A DNA stretch of 64,000 nucleotides, from positions 186,001-250,000 of the forward strand of contig CALJES010000011.1 in the NCBI GenBank assembly GCA_938074205.1, given 5' to 3'. Origin of the DNA: an uncultured bacterium (lineage in GTDB: Bacteria; Armatimonadota; UBA5829). The translations under genes and the position numbers were made by a program. The notes below the pieces were generated by a model. It ran no database searches. It saw nothing but the letters and a program-made list of their open reading frames with translations, and was not told where the DNA came from. Numbering within the stretch: the first letter of the stretch is position 1; each line of letters starts with the position of its first letter. This document shows, in pieces, positions 50,369 through 59,262 of the stretch.

Positions 50369-52405
50369 CTACTTTTCAACTAGCTCGGTTTTCAGAGCTT
50401 GTACGTTTGCCGCGAACTTCTTTTCATAGAGAAATTGCAGCGCGCCGCGCAGATTCGAGTCTGAAGTCAGTATGATGAGCCTTGTAAGTTCCAAAGTGCC
50501 AAGGTCGAGCTCTATCGAGTGGCCGTCACGTTTCCAATTGACGTTTCTTGTGCCGTCGGCTGTTATCTCGAATGCGTCCGCGACGTTAATCCATGTTGGA
50601 GTCTGCAGCGAGATATTAGTTTTTTCGATAGGCTTGTAGACGGTACCCAGTCGATCGCAGAGAACGTTGTCGTTGGTAACAGCAACTACAATAGTATCGG
50701 TTCCCAGTGCTAGGCACCTAGCAGACACCAAGCGAGGGGCTTTGATCTCTAGCCTTACGGGTTGACTGAGAGTTAGCACGGGTCCTGCGGTTCGTAGCTC
50801 GGCACCCAGAAGTCCGACTTCTTTGTACAACGCTTTGGCTGCAGGTTCGCCCGACCCCATGCCATAGCAGTCACCGGCTGCTGTAAACCACCAATAAGAT
50901 ATTCCTTTGGCCCCAGCTCCAATGGCGTAATAGACCTCTAGTCGTTTTTCCTCAGGGGTTGGGTAGCGGCCCGTGTAGTCGCCCTGGGTCTTCTCATCGC
51001 GGTATCTAGTAGAGCACAGAATCACGTGAAGGGGTTTTGGTTGGCAGGCGGATTGACTGATAACCGTAACCGCGTAAACATACGTCGGCTTCGTGAAAGC
51101 TGCATATCGGCCCGGACGTTTGGTATAAACCATGTCCAACTCACCTTGGTAGTAGGGATCTATGCACGGTATGTCGGCAAGCTGGTGGTACATAGGCCAG
51201 TTTTCGGGCTTGTATGTTCCATCTACATTGAGCAATATCGGCGTCTTGGGGTCTAATCGGCGGAGTTCGTCAGCCCTTTCGACAAGCGCTTGTCCCAGCA
51301 AGCCCAGTCGCTCGTTCGGCGGCAGGTCGTCTATTCCATAGTCTTGTGCATCTGGCTCGTCCAGCAGGAAATAGAAAATAGGATTCCGGGCGTTGCCATA
51401 CCAAGTCGCCATGTTTCTGAAACCCAGCGACCGAAGAAATTCGAAACCTTTAGCATCAAGCGACAATTCCATCGTCGGCTTGTCCCCATGGCCCATATGT
51501 ACGTTGAAGTTATGAGCCGCCCAGTCTTTGTAGGCTGAATAAGGGTCGCCTCCCGATCCCCATATCCCGTATACAAACTCGTGTCCCCATGCTCTTACGC
51601 CCGTCGTGGCAGCCGTTCCATCAGGGAATCCTGCTCTCAGACAGTGATACGACATCAGATCGAGTGGTTTGGCAAGCTTGATGACTATCGGAACGATATC
51701 TACTTTTGGGTCAAAGCCCACTTTTGCAGAGGCAGTAACGTCCTTTCCATCCAAGTATATCCGGTTAGGTCTGACTGCGCCCTTGGGGTGCTTCAGGTAT
51801 GCGTAGATGGTGTTCAATTCTGGTGTGAAGTACACACCGGCAAATCTCGGATCAGACTTTGTCGTAAATACCTGGACTGAACCTATACCTTTGGACGGCT
51901 GTGTGAGTATTTCGAGCTTGATGTTTTCAACCTTAGGCTGTCTCTTCAAACGGATGACAATTTGCCCCAAGCCCTTCGGTGCCACAGTGCGAGGTTCTGC
52001 CTTCCACCAAACCGGCTCCCCCGCATTTCGCAGCTTTTGCTTTGCCGAGTCTGGAATCTTCGAAACAGCAATACTGTGACCGTAGAGTTCGCCGCACGCG
52101 TCGTTCGTTCGACCAAGCCCTTCACTAAGCTTTATGCCTTCTATGGCAATATCGGATATTGTTAATGGAGCTGTGCTTGAGTTTAGAAAGTGTATGAAGA
52201 CGTAAGCCCCAGGTGCATCTTGATGAGGCGGATAATCTTGCCCCTTAGCCAGTGCGAAACCTTCGTGCCAAAGCCCTCGAAACTCAGGAAAGGGAGTATC
52301 AGGATAATAGTGGGTTGCGAAAACTTTGAGTTCCTCGCAGTAACTGGTCAGCGCAAAAAGGGACAGCATTAGAGCCGCCCAAGTGACAACAGCGGCAAAT
52401 CGCAT
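50369..52405 (-). CDS. Secreted putative glycoside hydrolase of unassigned family (paralog 1)
   Basis: Exported protein, 678 residues, with signal peptide MRFAAVVTWAALMLSLFALT; a GAGGAGG site supports the start. The N-terminal half is beta-rich. The C-terminal half looks like a TIM barrel: GNARNPIFYFLLDEPDAQDY (possible catalytic Asp-Glu), then TPILLNVDGTYKPENW, DIPCIDPYYQGELDMV, PTPEEKRLEVYYAIGAGAKG and ISYWWFTAAGD. It ends with a beta-sandwich. The gene at 54380 has the same order and shares DEPDA(Q/H)D, PTPEE and (Y)A(I/L)G-x-G-x-KGI. I do not recognise an established family; the DEP motif is reminiscent of GH123. It is the last gene of the minus operon. Confidence 0.75.
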   Translation of the reverse strand: MRFAAVVTWAALMLSLFALTSYCEELKVFATHYYPDTPFPEFRGLWHEGFALAKGQDYPPHQDAPGAYVFIHFLNSSTAPLTISDIAIEGIKLSEGLGRTNDACGELYGHSIAVSKIPDSAKQKLRNAGEPVWWKAEPRTVAPKGLGQIVIRLKRQPKVENIKLEILTQPSKGIGSVQVFTTKSDPRFAGVYFTPELNTIYAYLKHPKGAVRPNRIYLDGKDVTASAKVGFDPKVDIVPIVIKLAKPLDLMSYHCLRAGFPDGTAATTGVRAWGHEFVYGIWGSGGDPYSAYKDWAAHNFNVHMGHGDKPTMELSLDAKGFEFLRSLGFRNMATWYGNARNPIFYFLLDEPDAQDYGIDDLPPNERLGLLGQALVERADELRRLDPKTPILLNVDGTYKPENWPMYHQLADIPCIDPYYQGELDMVYTKRPGRYAAFTKPTYVYAVTVISQSACQPKPLHVILCSTRYRDEKTQGDYTGRYPTPEEKRLEVYYAIGAGAKGISYWWFTAAGDCYGMGSGEPAAKALYKEVGLLGAELRTAGPVLTLSQPVRLEIKAPRLVSARCLALGTDTIVVAVTNDNVLCDRLGTVYKPIEKTNISLQTPTWINVADAFEITADGTRNVNWKRDGHSIELDLGTLELTRLIILTSDSNLRGALQFLYEKKFAANVQALKTELVEK

Positions 52406-52429
52406 TATGGGCGAAACCTCCTCTTCGGG

Positions 52430-53431
52430 TTACAATTCGACTGCCCGGCCGGTCTTTGACGATTGCTGGGCAGCCAACATAACTTCTACTGCTCGGGCTC
52501 CAGCTTCTATGTCCACAGGAACGGGCGCACGCGAAACACAAGCCTCAAGGAAGATCCTATCCTCAGTGCGAAACATGTCGTCACGGTCAGTCTTTATCTC
52601 TTTATGAGTCCATTGTTTCTTGTTTGCTTCGTATATCGAGACTGTGCACTCGTCCCATTTGGCAAACTCAACTATGATCGTCCCGTCAGTACCAAACAAC
52701 TCCGTTTGCCGATGTCTGACACGCTCAAAGAAATCAAGGTGCACGCTTGCTGCACACTTTTCCTCAAATTCAATTATCATCTCCGCCAGATCCGGCGACT
52801 CCATAGGCACGTCACTGAATCTCCCATCTAAGCCGAACACTCTCTTGGGTTTCTGACCGGCAAACCAGAGGGCAAGGTCGATGTCGTGCATAAGCTCGTA
52901 AGCTCCACTGTATTTGGAGACGTAGCGGTTCAGATAATCGGGCATCACCTCCGGTATGTACTCGCCGAAAACGCAGCGGATAGATATAAGACGGCCTATG
53001 CGTCCTGCATCTAACCACTTCTTAGCGCGCACTAGCCCGTCGTGGAAGCGAAAACAATGGGCAACCATCACAACGCTCCGACGTTCGGAGACCAGAGACT
53101 TCAGATTGTCCACACCTTCGAGCTTTGTCGAAAGCGGTTTTTCGATCATTACATCTGCGCCGGCTTGCACAGCAGCGGCTGCTTGTTCAACATGCATACC
53201 AGTCGGAGAACAAACAAATACCGTGTCCGGCTTGTCCGCCAGAGCATCTTCAACCGACGAGTACGTTTTCTCGATCCCCAGTTCTCCGCGAGCGGCATTG
53301 AGTCTTTCGGGTATCGTTTCACAAACTCGAACGTCGCGCACTCCTATTTCTTTCAGTACTCGTGCGTGTCTGCGTCCGATAGATCCGAAGCCGATCACGA
53401 GAGCGCTCTTTTCTTGCCATTCCTGTGCCAT
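52430..53431 (-). CDS. Gfo/Idh/MocA-family oxidoreductase
   Basis: NAD(P)-dependent sugar oxidoreductase, 333 residues. The Rossmann motif is ALVIGFGSIGRRHARVLKEI, the EKP motif is in ADVMIEKPLSTKLEG, and the catalytic region YSGAYELMHDIDLALWFAG carries the HDIDLA stretch. ATG 53431 is 7 bases after GAGGA; the TTG six bases upstream is a poorer start. It is the fifth gene of the minus operon, after an SDR, and likely oxidises or interconverts a sugar or inositol freed by the hydrolases. The substrate is unknown. Unlike the WlbA-like enzyme at 33026 it lacks the PHD catalytic context. Confidence 0.9.
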   Translation of the reverse strand: MAQEWQEKSALVIGFGSIGRRHARVLKEIGVRDVRVCETIPERLNAARGELGIEKTYSSVEDALADKPDTVFVCSPTGMHVEQAAAAVQAGADVMIEKPLSTKLEGVDNLKSLVSERRSVVMVAHCFRFHDGLVRAKKWLDAGRIGRLISIRCVFGEYIPEVMPDYLNRYVSKYSGAYELMHDIDLALWFAGQKPKRVFGLDGRFSDVPMESPDLAEMIIEFEEKCAASVHLDFFERVRHRQTELFGTDGTIIVEFAKWDECTVSIYEANKKQWTHKEIKTDRDDMFRTEDRIFLEACVSRAPVPVDIEAGARAVEVMLAAQQSSKTGRAVEL

Positions 53432-53455
53432 CTGCAAATCCTCGCTTACCTACGT

Positions 53456-54271
53456 CTACCAAACTGTAAACCCGCCATCTACTACCAGGTTATGTCCTGT
53501 TACGTAGCTCGACGCGTCGGATGCCAAGAAAACAACCGGTCCTTTCATTTCTAATCCGTCGATGCCCATTCGTCCCATGGGAGTAGCACTGCAATAGGCT
53601 TTGACGAATGGTTCCGGCTGGTTTCTGAAGAAACCCCCTGGGCTGATGCAGTTGACCCTTATGTTGTAGCGAGCAAGATACACTGCCATATCCCGAGTCA
53701 TAGCTATCACGCCTCCTTTGGCAGCTTCGTAATCGACTGTCGAGCCGCCCATATCGGTACCTTCATAGACTCTGCGGTCTCGCCCTATAATACCGGCTAT
53801 GGATCCGATATTGATGATATTGCCCTTATTGGCAGGTATCATGGCTTTTCGAACCACGTGCTTGCTGCACAAGAACGTTCCTGTCAAGTTGACGTTTATT
53901 GTATTGAGCCACTCCTCTAGAGGTCTATCCTCAATCTGAGCAGTCTCGGGCTTGCTGACGACATTGCCGGCATTGTTCACCAGTATGTCTATCTTGCCAA
54001 ACTCCTTCAGGCAAGCATCTACTGCGGATGCTACTTGGTCTTCGTTAGTGACATCAAGTTCGAGAGGCAATACTCTCTTCTCGGTTCTGCGAGCAATGTC
54101 AGCAGCGGATTTCTCGGCAGACTCAAGATTTCGAGATGTTATACACACGTCAGCTCCTGCCTCAGCCAGTGCCAGAGCCATGTCAAAGCCCAGGTTTCTT
54201 GCCCCGCCGGTCACCAGCGCAACACGACCGTCAAGCCTGAACAACTCCATCACGTTCGGAAACTCTTGCAT
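53456..54271 (-). CDS. Short-chain dehydrogenase/reductase (classical SDR)
   Basis: Classical SDR. Cofactor motif ALVTGGARNLGFDMALALAE (TGxxxxxG), NNAGNVV motif, catalytic Ser region INIGSIAGIIG, active-site YEAAKGG (Tyr and Lys) and the C-terminal YVTGHNLVVDGGFTVW. It resembles gluconate 5-dehydrogenase or 2-deoxygluconate dehydrogenase-type enzymes. There is a small insertion (RDRRVYEGTDMGGSTVD) between the Ser and Tyr. ATG 54271 has GGAGGAG 8 bases upstream; a TTG 18 bases further up is disfavoured by spacing. In the operon it is followed by the Gfo/Idh gene, so the two probably act in sequence on one sugar. Confidence 0.92.
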   Translation of the reverse strand: MQEFPNVMELFRLDGRVALVTGGARNLGFDMALALAEAGADVCITSRNLESAEKSAADIARRTEKRVLPLELDVTNEDQVASAVDACLKEFGKIDILVNNAGNVVSKPETAQIEDRPLEEWLNTINVNLTGTFLCSKHVVRKAMIPANKGNIINIGSIAGIIGRDRRVYEGTDMGGSTVDYEAAKGGVIAMTRDMAVYLARYNIRVNCISPGGFFRNQPEPFVKAYCSATPMGRMGIDGLEMKGPVVFLASDASSYVTGHNLVVDGGFTVW

Positions 54272-54379
54272 CGCTCCGCTCCTCCGCAACTCCTTAGGTC
54301 AATAATTCTGTCGGAATTTCCTTTAGCAGGATATCAGTTTTCTCACTCGAGTAGACTGTGAAAGACCTATCTGCTGGTT

Positions 54380-56266
54380 TCATTTCTTTCTCACGAGGAA
54401 CACACGTGCTGCGTCTAGTGAGTCAAGATCCAGTGTCAACCGATCCTTCTTGACACTAGACGGGAACGGCCGCATCACACCATCAACGATCTCTTCCACC
54501 TTAACAGACTTGAATCCAGGGGGCAACTCCACCTCAGCACGGACTTTCTTCAGAGGGAAGTGGAAAGAGGTTTCTCGTTGCGTCTCGAATGCTATGTAGT
54601 GATGGGTGTTGACCAAAACAGCAACTGCGGCGTCCGGTCCGCACATAAGAGTTCGCACCCACACCTTATTCTGAATCGAGTATGCCCCTGCCGGGCATCC
54701 TATTGATAAGAACGGTGCAAGCGTCGCTATTTCTTTGTTTGCTTGCCCAACGGCTTCCCACAGTGGCTTGATATCGGACAATCCGACGAATTGTCCCTCG
54801 CCGGTTTCTCTCGTCATATCGATAAAGTAGCCAATTCCTTTGACTCCGCACCCCAGCGCGTAATGTATCATCATCCGCATTTCCTCGGGTGTAGGGGCGT
54901 TGCTGCCGAACTTCCTTTTGCCTCCCAAGCTGCAAGCCCAAAGCACCGCAACTACCGGTCGTGGCGTAGAAGCATCGCGCGCACACTCTAAGGCGTGGTA
55001 AACATAGTCCACTTGCCTGCCGTTTAAGGGCACGTAGGGATCGGTGCTGAATATGTCGGGAATCTGTCCGTACACATAGTAATTTAGAGGCTTGTATGTG
55101 TTGTCGACCAACAGCAAGTTAGGTACAGTGGGCAGTACTCGTCGTTGAAGCCTCTGCGCGGGAATCACCTCCGGTATCGCGTTCAGACCCAGCCGGTCAG
55201 GGAAGGGGATTGCGTCTCCTCTAGACGCATCGTGCGCATCCGGTTCGTCCTTGTTATATAGAAAAAGCACACCTTTTCTTGAACCGAGAGTTCTCGGCTT
55301 CCATTGTGCAGATGCGCCGTGAGGTATGCTGCACATCTCAGCTTCATCAAGGATGTCTGAAACATACCAGAAATATGTGTTTATACCTTTTTCCTTTGCT
55401 GCCTCCACATGTTCTTTGTCAGCTGTGCCAAAAAGACCGATGCAAAAATATCCGTCCCACGCCCTTACTGGCTCTACCAACCTTTCGCCGTCCGATTCTG
55501 CTTCGACTAAATGGAACGACCCGTACTTCCATGCAGGCGTCAGTTTCGCGGTAACCAAGACTAATCCAGAGGACAAAGGTCCCGCGGTAACCTTCGAGCT
55601 CACGGCCTTTCCGTCAAGTCGCAGCTTTGCATATTTCACCCTCTGTCTTGTCAGCGAGCGGATGTAAATGTAGATCGTGTCGATGTCGGGTGAGAATGAA
55701 ATGGACTCAATTCGCGTCTTGGGTGCCCGAGGTTCCACTTTGACTACAAGATTTTCTCCTGAGCCGGTGCGGAAACCGACTGTGCACGTTTTTGTTGGTG
55801 TATTGCGTAGGCGCAGAGTGCAGGTCACCCATTCACCTGGAGGCACGTCCTTTTGTATGTTCAAATCGGTGTCGTCGGGTCGTTGTGGATCTACCGGTAG
55901 CTGAGGAGACTCAATCAGGTACCAAACTACCTCGCCCAGCGATTTCTCACTGGTTGAGACTTCCGCCAGTGGTTTTCCGTTGAAGGAGATCAGAGAGATG
56001 GAATCCTTTTTGCCGGAGTGATTGCGCAGCACTATGTGCACGCTTCCCGCAGGGCGCATATACTTTGGATAAAACTGTTCCTCGAAACCCCAACCTTCCG
56101 TCCAAATGTAGTTTTCCCAAACTTGCTTTGCCGCATACAGATTCGCATCTGGTCGCCACCTCGCGTCCAGAACATCCCATTTTGCTGATGCGATCGCGCT
56201 GAGAGGCACGAGCAGGAGCCCTAGCACCAAGATGATAAGGCGCGTTCCATTTCCGAAATTACTCAT
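54380..56266 (-). CDS. Secreted putative glycoside hydrolase of unassigned family (paralog 2)
   Basis: Exported protein of about 628 residues. ATG 56266 is 6 bases after AAGGAG and opens a signal peptide (hydrophobic LIILVLGLLLVPLSAIASA). The N-terminal half is a beta-sandwich region (VHIVLRNHSGKKDSISLISF) with a segment matching the paralog at 50369 (SFSPDIDTIYIYIRSL against YFTPELNTIYAYLKHP). The barrel-like half has GVLFLYNKDEPDAHDASRGD, LLVDNTYKPLNYYVYGQIPD, IFSTDPYVPLNGRQVDYVYH and PTPEEMRMMIHYALGCGVKG. Two different secreted relatives in one operon suggest distinct substrates or subsites. No known family could be named. Confidence 0.75.
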   Translation of the reverse strand: MSNFGNGTRLIILVLGLLLVPLSAIASAKWDVLDARWRPDANLYAAKQVWENYIWTEGWGFEEQFYPKYMRPAGSVHIVLRNHSGKKDSISLISFNGKPLAEVSTSEKSLGEVVWYLIESPQLPVDPQRPDDTDLNIQKDVPPGEWVTCTLRLRNTPTKTCTVGFRTGSGENLVVKVEPRAPKTRIESISFSPDIDTIYIYIRSLTRQRVKYAKLRLDGKAVSSKVTAGPLSSGLVLVTAKLTPAWKYGSFHLVEAESDGERLVEPVRAWDGYFCIGLFGTADKEHVEAAKEKGINTYFWYVSDILDEAEMCSIPHGASAQWKPRTLGSRKGVLFLYNKDEPDAHDASRGDAIPFPDRLGLNAIPEVIPAQRLQRRVLPTVPNLLLVDNTYKPLNYYVYGQIPDIFSTDPYVPLNGRQVDYVYHALECARDASTPRPVVAVLWACSLGGKRKFGSNAPTPEEMRMMIHYALGCGVKGIGYFIDMTRETGEGQFVGLSDIKPLWEAVGQANKEIATLAPFLSIGCPAGAYSIQNKVWVRTLMCGPDAAVAVLVNTHHYIAFETQRETSFHFPLKKVRAEVELPPGFKSVKVEEIVDGVMRPFPSSVKKDRLTLDLDSLDAARVFLVRKK

Positions 56267-56311
56267 TCTTTTCTCCTTAAGCACCGATCCATTATTTCTA
56301 GCGAAGCTCTT

Positions 56312-57523
56312 CTATTCCACGAGTTTGGGGTCCACTTTGTTGACTTGCACAAACCGCCACACTGCGTTGTAGAAGTGGTAGTATTCGCCCTGGTCCTCCA
56401 GAAAGAATCCGTATGTCAAGTCACGCCAGTGCTGTTCAGGATGGAAGCCTTCGATGGAACACAGCAGCCGCGGTTCAGAGAATGCTAGTGGCTGGCCTTC
56501 TTTGGAACCTGTTTCTCTTCCAATAGTTATGTAGACCGGTTGCCGGTTCTTCGTGTGATCGAAAGGATCTGCACCTCCGAACGCAGTGCCGTCGTTGTTG
56601 CAGAAGAGCAGTGCATACCTATTGCCCGACAACTTCGTTAGAGGGCACGGACAGTTGGGATGAAGAATCCGTGGTCCCCCTTCGAAGTAACAGAGCGGCC
56701 GTGCTTCTCGCCAGTTCCGCCCCAAGTCTTCTGACACAGTGTAATAGATGCAACCGTTTCCCGTCCTGCATACGGAAAACAGTCTGCCGTCAGAGAGTTG
56801 GACTACCTGCGGTTCCTGTCCTAATGATTCAGCGGGTGCCGACTCGAGCGGCACCTTGACTCCGTGCGGAGGCGGCGGGTAGAACTGGAACGTGATCTCA
56901 GCCGGATCTTCAGCTGTCAGCACGTTTCTTGATATCGCAAAAACCAGCTCAGATCTGATTTCCGAAAGCGGCAGTGGGTCTGTCGATACGTTCATTGGCA
57001 GAAGCCACTCCGCGTATGCGCTGCTGCCTGCTTGCGACATGTCAGAATATATCGTTATGCCCGGGGCCATTAGATGCCAGCCGTCTCTTTGAGGCGACAG
57101 CTCATAGGTCGGTGTTTCAAGGCTGTACAGACTCCCGGGGCCTTCCGGACCCTCCCAGCTTCTGCCGTCGTCGTAGCTGACTGTATACCTGAGCTCGCCA
57201 AACCTCGTGTCAACGCGGGTGTGCTGAATGTGAAACTGATAAATCTTGTCTTCAAGCGGCAATAATTGCCCCATCTCTATTGTCTTGCCGGGTTCCAGCT
57301 TTCCTGGTTCGATTACGTAAACGCGGTCTTCCCACGTCTTCCCCCGGTCTACACTTCGGCGAGTATATGTTGTACCCCACCGGCTGTGGCCTATGGTTAC
57401 GCTGATCAGCCAAGTGCCCTGCTTTGTAATACAAAAGGAGTTTATGTACTGGCCATGTTCCGGACCGGCGTCATCAATGACAGAATAGGGTTTAAGTGCG
57501 CTCGTGCTGTAGTTATCTTCCAT
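56312..57523 (-). CDS. Sialidase-like beta-propeller (BNR/Asp-box) protein, cytoplasmic
   Basis: 403 residues, no signal peptide. Three Asp-box-type repeats are visible: SVDRGKTWED, SYDDGRSWEG and SEDLGRNWRE. With the surrounding strands they indicate a six-bladed sialidase-like propeller. The arginine triad of true sialidases cannot be placed with confidence, so it may act on another substrate or be a lyase-like relative. It is the second gene of the minus operon, 42 bp after the GH32/43-like gene. Lack of a secretion signal fits intracellular processing of imported oligosaccharides. Confidence 0.78.
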   Translation of the reverse strand: MEDNYSTSALKPYSVIDDAGPEHGQYINSFCITKQGTWLISVTIGHSRWGTTYTRRSVDRGKTWEDRVYVIEPGKLEPGKTIEMGQLLPLEDKIYQFHIQHTRVDTRFGELRYTVSYDDGRSWEGPEGPGSLYSLETPTYELSPQRDGWHLMAPGITIYSDMSQAGSSAYAEWLLPMNVSTDPLPLSEIRSELVFAISRNVLTAEDPAEITFQFYPPPPHGVKVPLESAPAESLGQEPQVVQLSDGRLFSVCRTGNGCIYYTVSEDLGRNWREARPLCYFEGGPRILHPNCPCPLTKLSGNRYALLFCNNDGTAFGGADPFDHTKNRQPVYITIGRETGSKEGQPLAFSEPRLLCSIEGFHPEQHWRDLTYGFFLEDQGEYYHFYNAVWRFVQVNKVDPKLVE

Positions 57524-57565
57524 AGCCTTGCTAAGTCCCCTATTATCTTTAGACTCGTTCCTCTA

Positions 57566-59062
57566 CTAATTCTGCGGCCACTGCGGCTCGTAATTCGCTA
57601 CTTTGAACGCGTAGAGTTTCGCATTCCTCAAATAGAACCTGAAGCGGATATCCTCGGCAAAACGCAAAAAGTTCCCACGGCTGAAGTACTGTCCAGGTCC
57701 CGCTTTGAAAGCTACTACTGTCCGTATGTGGTTGCCTGTTATGGGTATACAATCGTTCCTAGTAACCCCTTCGATCGGGTTTCCATCTGTATCGGTAATT
57801 TCCACTACTACCTGGCCATTGGTAGCGTCGACGTTGAGAATCAAGTGTGTTGCCGAACCGGGTTTTGGCGGACGGAATGGTATGGTCGTGATAACCCCTT
57901 CGGCCTCCCCCGCTTCGTAGCAAACAAAACCATCACGGCGAAGAGTACCCGTACCCATTGCGCCATATCCAGCCTGGTAGTGAGGCGCGTTCTTGCCGGC
58001 ATACCAGAAGCGCATTCTATCACCCATAGGATGGGGCGGATTGTGCGTCAGCGCAACGTGTTTTGAATCCCAATCACCCTCGTTGCCACGTTCAAGTATT
58101 GGTTTCCTTTCCGGCAGCCTTTTCCAGTTTGTCAGATCGCGGCTGATAGCAAGCTGCACGTCCAGCGTCATTTCGTGCGTGTAGAACATCAGCAATTGTC
58201 CAAGGTAAAGATGCCCATAGGGGACGATGTACATTAGATAAATCTGAGCGTCGTCAGGGTCTTGGTTGTCGACTTCTAGTATCGTCGTTGCCGCCGTCCA
58301 ATGAATAAGATCTCTGCTTCTGAAAAGCGCTATATGTCGTTTCCAGGGCTTGCCCCACCTTCGGCACAGATTCCCGTATTCGTGGGAGCGTGTGGTTAGC
58401 AGAAACGTGCGTGTCACAGGATCCCAGCAGAAACCGTGGCAGTCGCCTTCATATGTGAGTACAGGCGGAAAATGCATTCGCCAGTGGATTCCATCCGGAC
58501 TATAGCACATCGTTATACCGTGGCTGTACAAATCGTCCGGATAACTTGACTGTAGGCTCGCGACAAACTTGTCTTCTCCGTTGGGGAATTCGTAAGGCAC
58601 CACGTTCCATACCTGTTCGCCTAGGTTGGAAGTACCTTCCGTATGTACGTCCTTGAAGCGCAATATATTGTTCTGCAGCGATCCTTCGTATAAAACCTCT
58701 CCGATCTCAGGCTTAATCCAATTGATACCGTCTTCGGAGATAGCGTACCTGCAGCTGTATCCTTGGTCAACAACTGGCGGGCTGTACATCCGATTGGCGA
58801 ACCTGTCGTACACGTTGTACCAGGCCTTGAAGAATTTGTCTGAAGGATCGTACAGCACGATTCCATAGAATGGGTCCTGAAGAGATGTCACGCTGCCGTC
58901 AGGTGCGACGCCCTCCCAGGGCTTCTCGGGCTTTATTACAGGTTCGCTTTCTTTATCTATTCGGCAAAGGCGTCGACTTGCGTTTTTACACTCGCTAACT
59001 AGGTCGGCGTCTACAAGTAGATAAAGATCCGGTTCTGCCCAGGTATGCGCTCGGATTGACAT
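57566..59062 (-). CDS. GH32/43-like beta-propeller protein (first gene of the minus operon)
   Basis: 498 residues, no signal peptide, preceded by a perfect AGGGAGG site. Propeller landmarks: DPFYGIVLYDPSDKFFKAWY, CRYAISEDGINWIKPEIGEV, CYSPDGIHWRMHFPPVLTYE, FCWDPVTRTFLLTTRSHEYG and LFRSRDLIHWTAATTILEVD, a repeated pattern of the GH32/GH43/GH130 superfamily. The last 90 residues are a beta-sandwich (LILNVDATNGQVVVEITD; IRFRFYLRNAKLYAFKVA) equivalent to that of the protein at 46290. A well-formed promoter lies directly upstream. It opens an operon with a sialidase-like protein, secreted hydrolases and two oxidoreductases. Substrate unknown. Confidence 0.82.
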   Translation of the reverse strand: MSIRAHTWAEPDLYLLVDADLVSECKNASRRLCRIDKESEPVIKPEKPWEGVAPDGSVTSLQDPFYGIVLYDPSDKFFKAWYNVYDRFANRMYSPPVVDQGYSCRYAISEDGINWIKPEIGEVLYEGSLQNNILRFKDVHTEGTSNLGEQVWNVVPYEFPNGEDKFVASLQSSYPDDLYSHGITMCYSPDGIHWRMHFPPVLTYEGDCHGFCWDPVTRTFLLTTRSHEYGNLCRRWGKPWKRHIALFRSRDLIHWTAATTILEVDNQDPDDAQIYLMYIVPYGHLYLGQLLMFYTHEMTLDVQLAISRDLTNWKRLPERKPILERGNEGDWDSKHVALTHNPPHPMGDRMRFWYAGKNAPHYQAGYGAMGTGTLRRDGFVCYEAGEAEGVITTIPFRPPKPGSATHLILNVDATNGQVVVEITDTDGNPIEGVTRNDCIPITGNHIRTVVAFKAGPGQYFSRGNFLRFAEDIRFRFYLRNAKLYAFKVANYEPQWPQN

Positions 59063-59091
59063 AAGGCCTCCCTTATCTGAGAATCGGTAGG

Positions 59092-59120
59092 ATTATACCA
59101 TGTTCCCCTTTGGGCGGCAA
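59092..59120 (-). promoter_or_regulatory. Sigma70-type promoter of the minus operon
   Basis: Read on the minus strand: TTGCCG (59120-59115), 17-bp spacer, perfect TATAAT (59097-59092). The predicted transcript start near 59085 leaves a leader of about 23 bases before the ATG at 59062, with AGGGAGG in between. Spacing and position make this the best promoter seen in the window. Confidence 0.62.
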
Positions 59121-59126
59121 ATTTCA

Positions 59127-59156
59127 TTGACAATATCTAGAAATCGGAGGTAAGAT
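59127..59156 (+). promoter_or_regulatory. Candidate promoter of the large GHL10 gene
   Basis: TTGACA (59127-59132), 18 bp, TAAGAT (59151-59156, 4/6). It is divergent from, and adjacent to, the minus-operon promoter. The GGAGG at 59146-59150 just before ATG 59155 would overlap this -10, so the short open frame there and the promoter cannot both be used. Confidence 0.4.
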
Positions 59157-59215
59157 GCAATCAGAGGGAAGAGGATTTGGGCACTCGCCGTAGAATGTGC
59201 TACGGCTGAGACAAG

Positions 59216-59262
59216 GCGGGCAGGTAAAGTGCCCGCATGCTCTTTACATAAAGAGTCCTTTT
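59216..59262 (+). promoter_or_regulatory. Leader with two hairpins, the second terminator-like
   Basis: First hairpin GCGGGCA-GGTAAAG-TGCCCGC (59216-59236); second CTCTTT-ACAT-AAAGAG (59240-59255) followed by TCCTTTTT. A 12-codon frame (ATG 59155 to TAG) with a GGAGG 4 bases before its start precedes them. The layout resembles an attenuator, but the second stem is short and AU-rich, so termination would be weak. Confidence 0.3.

Noticed and set aside
57266-58066. 266-codon + frame opposite the sialidase-like and propeller genes
   Set aside because: It spans the junction of two genes with clear repeats on the other strand and shows no domain of its own.
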